Shown: positions 58,015 to 64,000 of the stretch, piece after piece
Layout: each line of letters starts with the position of its first letter
How positions within the stretch are numbered: the stretch's first letter is position 1
NCBI GenBank assembly: GCA_009760855.2
Contig: WPIO01000004.1
Span: forward strand, 13,610,001 to 13,674,000
Origin: Cristatella mucedo
Taxonomy: Eukaryota > Bryozoa > Phylactolaemata > Cristatellidae
Reading direction: 5' to 3'
Length of the DNA: 64,000 nt
The notes under the pieces: generated by a model
Told to the model about the DNA's origin: nothing
Databases searched by the model: none
What the model saw: the letters and a program-made list of their open reading frames with translations, nothing else
Program-made: the position numbers and the translations under genes

Positions 58015-58990
58015 TGGCTTCAATGGCACCCGGCTCATACTTCATAAAGCGGCTTGCATGCCTCTTTGGAATAGCACAGAGCAGTTTATTAGACAGCAGA
58101 GGGCTTTAGGTGTCCAGCATCAGCCACTCGAATTGAGCTTTTATGTTTCTAACCAGTGATTATGGCATAACCCCTTTCCTAAGCATTATACTTTAGGAAC
58201 TGCTCATACTATTTGCAGTCGTGATCTGGATGATGTAGCATGCCAACGGTTTAGTATGCATCAGGTATCGTTGCTCTAAAATTGTATTATCTATGTTTAG
58301 AGTCATACAACCAAGTTACTGCGACTGCTTATAGCAAAAGAAACGCCCGGGACTGGTGAAAAGGTTGGTCAACTTCTGGAGGGACCTGCGTTTTACTATC
58401 CCAGTGGTCTTAGAATTGGAACCCACACAAGAGGCTTACACACGGCCTAGTGTGCTCACACACTGTTCGCTTCTGGGCTTTAAATTTTGGTTGCATCAAT
58501 CTGCCTAGGCATCTTTGTGTTGGTTAATGGATTGAGTTTGATGCTGAAGCTAGACAGCTACTACACTTTTGATACCAGACGTGAGTGGCCTCACGTCTGG
58601 TATGGCTTATTATTAATAGCAGTTTTCCAGGTGGCAACCGGAAAGGATTAAAATGAGCATCAGCTCCCAGTCATCAGGGCAGCATGAGCAGGCACTCTCC
58701 CCTCCCCCATACACGCAGGCCTCGAGCACACACTGAACTGAAACCAGACTTCGGGTTTTTGCACGTGAACTTGGCAGCTCCTTGCATTGCCCTGCAATTA
58801 ATGTACCAGCAGATGATGGCAGTGGTTCAATGGCACAGGTGTTAGCAATGTGGCGTTTGTTGACCATTCCGGGTGAGTCCAGTTGGCCTCCCCAGAGCAA
58901 TGACACCGGATTGCTGTCAGATTAATCCAGCCAATGCAGCATATCATGGCAACACAGCTTCATTAACCGAATACTACCAGCCTCCCCCTC
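58015..58990. other. Unassigned stretch with one hairpin
   Basis: Only the hairpin at 58572-58603 stands out. The minus ORF at 58613-58906 is unsupported. Confidence 0.45.
58572..58603. repeat. Perfect hairpin, 14-bp stem and 4-base loop
   Basis: ATACCAGACGTGAG (58572-58585), loop TGGC, CTCACGTCTGGTAT (58590-58603). Exact complement. It could be a short foldback or an RNA hairpin; no run of T follows, so it does not resemble a bacterial-type terminator. Confidence 0.93.
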
Positions 58991-59005
58991 TCCGGCTTGC
59001 CAAAG

Positions 59006-59284
59006 TATGCCGATGGCTTGGGGAGGGCCGATGACACCCTTTTCAGGCTGCTGGCTGAGCTAGGTGACATAGGTCCTTCCAAATTGCAGTTGCTGCTGGA
59101 TCGAGGCAATCTTCAGGAAGTGCCCCTCCACCCGGTGCCCGTGAACCAGCCACCCTTTCCCTTAATTGCTTTCCAGCACTCGGCTGCTGCTGTGGCCTTG
59201 TCAGTCTTTGCATTTATTCATTGTGAAGCTGGCAGAACCAATCGTCTGAGTGCTTTTACAGACTGCTTGTGGTGCTGCTACTGA
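59006..59284 (+). CDS. Host exon candidate, unidentified
   Basis: A pyrimidine-rich tract and CCAAAG acceptor precede YADGLGRADDTLFRLLAELG. The frame stays open for about 90 residues with an amphipathic start and a Pro-rich middle, ending at a TGA. The downstream donor is not clear, so the 3' border is the stop only. It lies 0.5 kb upstream of the three-exon model and could belong to the same gene. Confidence 0.38.
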   Translation, partial: YADGLGRADDTLFRLLAELGDIGPSKLQLLLDRGNLQEVPLHPVPVNQPPFPLIAFQHSAAAVALSVFAFIHCEAGRTNRLSAFTDCLWCCY

Positions 59285-59359
59285 TCGGTCGAGATTCCAT
59301 TTCTCGTCATCAGCCGATTGGCTCGAGACATGGTGGTTGTCGTGCTGTTGAGAATAATG

Positions 59360-59525
59360 ATAATAGTACATTTGTATAGCGCCTTCAGAGAACTAACTAG
59401 TTATCATAATAATACACTTGATTAAGCGCCCTCAGAGAACTCAATCTCTTTGTTGGCGCTTTACATTTGCTGCAATCTATTTCTAGAGACTTTGTGCATG
59501 CTGTAAAGGAAGCGTTTCAACTTAG
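59360..59525 (-). mobile_element. LINE-B tail inserted in another LINE-B tail
   Basis: The outer tail (GCGCCTTCAGAGAACTA at about 59378 and TCTATTTCTAGAGACTTTG at about 59477) is split by an inner tail (AAGCGCCCTCAGAGAACTC, 59403-59475). The break falls in the loop of the outer hairpin. Confidence 0.8.
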
Positions 59526-59795
59526 TCAGTTCGGTCTGCTTGTTGCTGCATGTGCGCATCTCTTAGAGCCGACCTGCTCGTGAGGGCATGTCGAGATTTC
59601 CACGAGCCACGGTGTCACGTTCTTGCTGGCTTGCTGGAAGTGCCTTAAGTTTCGTTAGGTCACGACTTCAGGTGCATCATGCTGTGTCTTGTCTACTCTC
59701 TCGGGTTCGATCTGTCAGGCTCTGCTGTCAATCGTGTGGCTGTCAGCTGAGAGATCCCTCGGCAACCGATTGGGCCCAGGTCCTCTCTGCCCTAG

Positions 59796-59901
59796 CTCGA
59801 GTGCCATGCTCGGGCGGTGTCCCACAGCAGCTGTGAAGCAGCTGGGCTTCAGTGGCCAAATGAGAAGAGTGGAGGGGATCAGGCCACGCCCTCACTCACA
59901 G
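59796..59901 (+). CDS. Host gene, exon a (unidentified)
   Basis: The acceptor GTCCTCTCTGCCCTAG is followed by one base completing a codon, then SAMLGRCPTAAVKQLGFSGQ and a basic end ...RPRPHSQ. The donor CACAG followed by GTAAGT is a near-perfect match. It ends in phase 0, which agrees with the next exon. Family unknown. Confidence 0.6.
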
Positions 59902-60188
59902 GTAAGTGGAAACGAAGGGCTATGAGAGAGTCTAGGAGTGTCAGTTTGTGTGATCGATGGCTTCTCTTAAAGCTCGACAGACCCCCCCCCCTACAGGCCT
60001 GCTACCGTTCATAGCCAGCTCCACCCGAATCTTGTCTGTCTAGTTTGCAGCGAGCATTCAGCCACTCTTCTTCTCCATCATCTGTCCTGCTCCTTAGTCT
60101 GTTCAGCTTCGAGGGCTGCTGAGGTGCTGCTCCTTCTGGAGACCGTGATGAGATCCGAAGACTAATGAGCCAGCCGTGCAGTCTACAG

Positions 60189-60350
60189 GTGCATGACCAT
60201 GGGCTGCAGCCATGGAGTGCTGCTGCTGCTGTTGCAGCCTCAGCCGGGTCAGACAGGCAGCAGCTGCTGGCTACCGATCGGCTGAGGCTGCTGCATTCAC
60301 TGACGGCCAAGGCGATGAGTAGGGTGATAAGTCAGCAGAGCTTCTCAGAG
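60189..60350 (+). CDS. Host gene, exon b (unidentified)
   Basis: A 162-nt exon of exactly 54 codons, phase 0 at both ends. The acceptor TCTACAG precedes VHDHGLQPWSAAAAVAASAG; the tail LLHSLTAKAMSRVISQQSFS reaches the donor CAGAG followed by GTAAGG. The C-terminal half is predicted by eye to be helical. Phase agreement on both sides supports the splicing. Confidence 0.65.
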
Positions 60351-60464
60351 GTAAGGGCAATGCACGAGAATGTGAAGGGTCTTGGTTAGTTGTGCGTGGT
60401 GTGCCCACGAAAGAGTCTGCTGGCACCGGACATGGATGAGCCCGGATTCGTTTGCATTCCACAG

Positions 60465-60667
60465 AGGCAGAGAGTAGGCAGCCCGGCGCTATGCAAACAC
60501 GTGGAGCCAGCCTATCTGCAGCCAGGGGCTGCATTATTGCTCTGCCTCGGCCCATTTGAACCTCGATCTCTGGAAGTGTCGCCCATTTTTGTAGTCATAC
60601 GAGGCAGCAGCCAGGAGCAGCACAGATGCAGACTCTCCGGCGGCCCTGTTGGGCGATTCACACCCAG
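60465..60667 (+). CDS. Host gene, exon c (unidentified)
   Basis: The acceptor TTTGCATTCCACAG is followed by RQRVGSPALCKHVEPAYLQP, then ALLLCLGPFEPRSLEVSPIF and a beta-rich-looking end. The donor CCCAG followed by GTAAAT closes it after 203 nt (phase 2). It starts in phase 0, matching exon b. A possible next exon is at 62344-62410. I do not recognise the protein; a folded beta-sandwich-like domain is only a guess. Confidence 0.62.
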
Positions 60668-60947
60668 GTAAATCATTGCCGTTTCTCTGTAGTGCTAGAG
60701 AACTGATGGAAGGCTGAGGCAGGAAGCACTATGAGGAGCTGGATAGGGATACTTTGAGGACTAAACGAACATTAAGGTAATGAAGAATACAGAAAGATAG
60801 AGGCGAGCTACTGGCTAGACCGACGAGACTTCGAGGCGAGAGATGAGCAAGAGCATGAGAGAAATGAGAGAGGGAAGAGCAACGAGTCGTAAGAGACAAC
60901 AGAGTAGGCAATGAGTACTGGAAGGCAAGTGGAGAAACTTCAGAGCC

Positions 60948-60952
<5 letters not shown>

Positions 60953-61006
<54 letters not shown>

Positions 61007-61029
61007 TGTGTGAGTGAGAGAGAGAGAGA
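60953..61029. repeat. (GA)n microsatellite
   Basis: GA tract with GTGT and GACA interruptions near its 3' side. Confidence 0.95.
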
Positions 61030-61659
61030 CAGAGAGCAAGAAGCTTAATCTGGGTGATTTGTTGAAGCAAGGCCTACCCGGTGAAACAACTACACAGTTG
61101 GTGTTATGTGTATGCTTTGCTGTACGTGCTGCAGCTGCTTGATATTGCCAACACGGTGATGCATGCTCAGTTGGGGTGTTTTTTGTTTATTTGTTTCTTA
61201 TGTTGTCAATTTGGAACTTTCGTGCAGCCTAGCTCGGCGGCTTCGGTTAGGAATTATTTTTAGATCCTGGCAACGAGACTGATTTATGGTTTAATCCCCA
61301 AGGAGTGTGTCATTAGCTCAATATTGCCAATGTTGACAGGTTGTGGTGAGACATGCCTGGCTTGCAACTTGATTGGCTTAGATCGAACGGGCATTCCTAC
61401 TGCTGTTGGGTGTGGGTACTCTGTGTGATGTCACGGGCATTGGTCCAACGACGTACAGAGCAAGCTTGAATGGCAGGCTAGACATGCTTGCTCAAAGTGG
61501 TGTACAACCTTCTAACGTCGTGCACATGATGTTCTGCCTATCGGCTGCTACAGCCGTCGCCGTTTGAGCCATCAGTGTCGTGCAGGCTACCGTATAGTAG
61601 CAATATCCAATAGCTACTGCACACACACACACACCTTGCCAATATATACATACATATCA

Positions 61660-61694
<35 letters not shown>
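61660..61694. repeat. (TA)n microsatellite
   Basis: TA tract read directly. Confidence 0.95.
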
Positions 61695-61696
<2 letters not shown>

Positions 61697-62343
61697 GCAA
61701 GGTATTTGTTGTGCTCCTAGGTCTAGCCGTGCATGCACTTCAGGGTGGGAGCTAGTTCAAAGTCAATACAGCTCTAGGAGGCCGATGCTAGAGGTGTCTT
61801 ACTTGTGTCCCCCTGGTGCTCGCGTGTCTTGCCGAAGGCTTTTTCACCGCCTTGCAATCATAAAATGAGCCTCCCCTCCGCGGCAGCCTTTCACAGACAG
61901 CTGATGCCTACAGCCATCGGCAGTCCAAGTTTCCTAACTGCAGCCAGGAGCCAGCAGTGTGCCTCTCATTTATTAGTAGTCACATCCACGGTGAGATGGC
62001 ATGTGCACAGCATCCAAGTGAGATATCCATGCAGCACAAGCGGCTGGGTAGTGGATGCAAAGGAGCCAAAAAAACAGCAGGGATATGCTGATAGACAGCG
62101 GGGAGTAGGCGTGTGGGGGTGCTCATTGCCTACGGCCTGCTAGAAACCTCATTGGTTGTTGCTGGGTTGGGTTTTCAGCTGCTAATACCTCAACTCCAGC
62201 AACGGTGCATTTCTAAGCCTTGGCTGCTAAAACCTGCTCTGCCTATCGGAATTATCGTAGCACTTAAGGGCAGAAAGACGATGGGTTAATTAGGGTCGAC
62301 GTCTCGGCTCCCAAGTGCTGCTTCTGGGTAGTTTAGTGTACAG

Positions 62344-62410
62344 GTGCCATATGACCGATTGCTGTGCTGCTGTGGCTACTGCTGCTCCGTGGTGGAGGAG
62401 GCAGCAAGAG
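62344..62410 (+). CDS. Short exon candidate, 67 nt
   Basis: The acceptor GTGTACAG and donor AAGAG followed by GTAAGG are both canonical. Following the phase-2 end of the exon at 60667, the frame reads CHMTDCCAAVATAAPWWRRQ and remains open. Small size and low complexity keep confidence low. Confidence 0.3.
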
Positions 62411-62425
62411 GTAAGGCCTCGAGCT

Positions 62426-62461
62426 CACAGGTCTACTGGCAGCCATGCCGGTAGACCTGTG
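62426..62461. repeat. Hairpin, 11-bp perfect stem
   Basis: CACAGGTCTAC (62426-62436) and GTAGACCTGTG (62451-62461) are exact complements. GGC and GCC extend the stem after one mismatch, leaving a 6-base loop. Confidence 0.9.
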
Positions 62462-62590
62462 GCACGAATCTTGGCTGCTCGGTACCTAAAAGCTGGGCAT
62501 AGGACCTTTGCCATCTGGTACTGTATTCATAACTGCTACCCCCTCCACACATGCTGGCATCGAGCTGCCACTGTACTCTAGTCAGCTTCG

Positions 62591-62656
62591 CTCCATTGGC
62601 ACCGGTCTCTGTCTCCATTGGCACCGGTCTCTGTCTCCATTGGCACTGGTCTCTGT
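62591..62656. repeat. 22-bp tandem repeat, three copies
   Basis: Units start at 62591, 62613 and 62635 (CTCCATTGGCACCGGTCTCT). The third differs by one base. Confidence 0.95.
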
Positions 62657-62929
62657 CGTATCTGCCGGTAGCCACAGGCTGTGCAAGCAGAGAATAGGCT
62701 GCTGTTGAGCCACATCGTTCAACGATCAGTTAGTGACATGAAGTCTGGCCCTGCATCAGCGGGTCTGGGTAATTCACAGGCCAGTAGCCCTTGGCTATTT
62801 ATTCTTGCTCTGCCTTCACGAGAATGCCTCGTTTTATTGTTTTGAACTTGCCCTCCTGGTGAAAGTCGTCCTGTCGAACGGCAGTCATGGCACAGCCTTT
62901 TCATGAAGGCTTTAGTAGTGATCAAGAGA

Positions 62930-62933
<4 letters not shown>

Positions 62934-62991
<58 letters not shown>

Positions 62992-63072
62992 CAGACACAG
63001 AGACAGACACAGACAGAGAGAGAGAGCAGCAAGACAGACAGATAGAGACAGAGAGAGGGAGAGAGAAACACT

Positions 63073-63135
<63 letters not shown>
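62934..63135. repeat. (GA)n/(GACA)n microsatellite
   Basis: Two long GA tracts separated by a CAGACA-rich segment. ORFs across it are artefacts. Confidence 0.97.
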
Positions 63136-63136
<1 letters not shown>

Positions 63137-63260
63137 GAGAGTGAGAAATCATATTTCGAGATACAAAAGCTCTGCTCTCTCTCTTTGTGTCTCTATCGGT
63201 CCCCATCTCGGTCTGTGTGGCTCTTTCTGGCTCTGTCTGCCTATAGTATAATTCAAATAT

Positions 63261-63394
63261 AATTCATTTGTATAGCACCCTAAGAGAACTTAATCTCTAT
63301 TCAGGCGCTTCACAAATGTCTCAGGACTCGAACCCACGACCTCAGCCACACCTTGGTCGGGGCGAGCACCGTAACCGCTGGAGCAAACCAGCTC
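63261..63394 (-). mobile_element. SINE-2 copy
   Basis: Minus strand: GAGCTGGTTTGCTCCAGCGG head, B-box-like GTCGTGGGTTCGAGTCCTG (a near-consensus B box), and the GCGCCTGAATAGAGATTAAG tail. It sits between GA-rich and CT-rich DNA. Confidence 0.93.
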
Positions 63395-63424
63395 CTCGTC
63401 TATCTCTCTATCTTTCTCTCTCCC

Positions 63425-63590
63425 CTCTTATGTTACCACTAACCTTATTATGCATGTAGATACTTTGCATGTACTACTTACCATATGGTCATACTTATTT
63501 TACAGCATTGTAAGGTGCCTACAAAGAGATCAAGTTCTATGAGGGCACTATGCAAATATACTATTATTATTTTTATTATTATTGTTACGT
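63425..63590 (+). mobile_element. LINE-B 3' tail copy, diverged
   Basis: Plus strand: 3' UTR words, tail GGTGCCTACAAAGAGATCAA and GAGGGCACTATGCAAATA, then ATT repeats. Confidence 0.8.
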
Positions 63591-63749
63591 CTGTTTTGGT
63601 CTCTTATCACCCAATTCTGTTGCATCACTTGTATAGAAATGGCAAGCCCGACATGGCCATATAAAGCTGAGGGCAGCAAATAATAAATGTACATCATAAT
63701 AAAGATACACAAATAATACATACGTATATATTGTATACATGTACATCAC

Positions 63750-63885
63750 CGCATTACTGTAGCCCAGTGATCAAGGGGCTTGCCTCGAACCGTGGTCAAG
63801 GTGAATGTATTTATTGACCTACGTCGTGGGCTTGAGCCCAGGTCAAATGTGAATAGAGAATAAGGGATCTTAGGATGCTATATAT
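63750..63885 (+). mobile_element. SINE-2 variant
   Basis: Head GTAGCCCAGTGATCAAGGGG, B-box-like GTCGTGGGCTTGAGCCC, tail AATAGAGAATAAGGGATC and GATGCTATATATATG. It shares an extra AATGTATTTATTGACC-like segment between the boxes with the copy at 42237. Confidence 0.78.
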
Positions 63886-64000
63886 ATGCTCTTTATATAT
63901 GATATATATATGCTCTTTATATCTATCTATATCTGTATAAGTGCATGTGAATTTTCGTTTTTGAGCTTATGCATAACGACACTGTGCACGTTATCACTAA

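Larger units (their letters stand above)
60670..62340. other. Probable intron/intergenic stretch
   Basis: Contains GA and TA arrays and a possible exon at 61887-61990 (acceptor CGCGGCAG, donor CCACG followed by GTGAGA; one frame reads AFHRQLMPTAIGSPSFLTAA). No known domain. Confidence 0.4.

Overview
The window looks like TE-rich nuclear DNA of an invertebrate animal. No long uninterrupted host gene is visible. Instead there are LINE copies of the L2/CR1 type, tRNA-derived SINEs, hAT transposons, long dinucleotide arrays, and scattered short exon-like open stretches with GT/AG borders. I see no bacterial, viral or organellar gene. The species cannot be fixed from sequence alone. SPIN-like hAT elements, which are known from vertebrates and a few invertebrates including a pond snail, do not settle it.

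Four repeat families explain most of the window. LINE-A is an L2/CR1-like non-LTR element whose 3' end carries ACATT-type repeats. Its best copy is on the minus strand at 48746-51965 (endonuclease, linker, reverse transcriptase), and more decayed copies lie at 2690-3945, 12120-12985, 23080-24420, 39386-40533 and 56040-58010. LINE-B is a second L2/CR1-like family. It ends in a conserved hairpin (GCGCC ... GGCGC) followed by ATT repeats and has about twenty copies or tails. SINE-1 has a tRNA-like head and a body ending in ATCAGCTAG. SINE-2 has a tRNA-like head joined to a tail closely resembling the LINE-B hairpin, which suggests that LINE-B machinery mobilises it.

DNA transposons are a nearly intact hAT element at 44314-47023, three SPIN-like non-autonomous hAT elements (26242, 40929, 52131) and one pogo/Tigger-like MITE (33082). 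The hAT element has a perfect 8-bp target duplication and a transposase of the Charlie/GTF2IRD2 type broken by one frameshift and one stop.

Layout: 0-4 kb LINE-A/LINE-B nests; 4.2-5.7 kb two minisatellites; 6.3-7.9 kb palindrome, CA/CT array and SINE-2; 9.8-10.2 kb a GC-rich host exon candidate; 12-13.5 kb old LINEs; 13.6-16.5 kb mostly unassigned; 16.6-24.4 kb LINE-B cluster; 24.9-26 kb giant GA/GACA array around a SINE-1; 26.2-29 kb SPIN and host exon candidates; 29.6-38 kb AT-rich, mostly unassigned; 38.5-47.5 kb the deepest nest (LINE-B, LINE-A, SPIN, SINE-1, SINE-2, hAT); 48 kb a possible first exon; 48.7-52 kb best LINE-A; 52-55 kb SPIN, a long CA/CT array and exon candidates; 55.4-58 kb old LINEs; 58.5-62.5 kb the best host-gene evidence (three phase-compatible exons at 59796-60667); 63 kb to the end SINE-2 and LINE-B tails.

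The most interesting items are the near-intact hAT with its motif-rich leader, the shared SINE/LINE 3' hairpin, the SPIN trio, several near-perfect inverted repeats, and the unidentified multi-exon gene.
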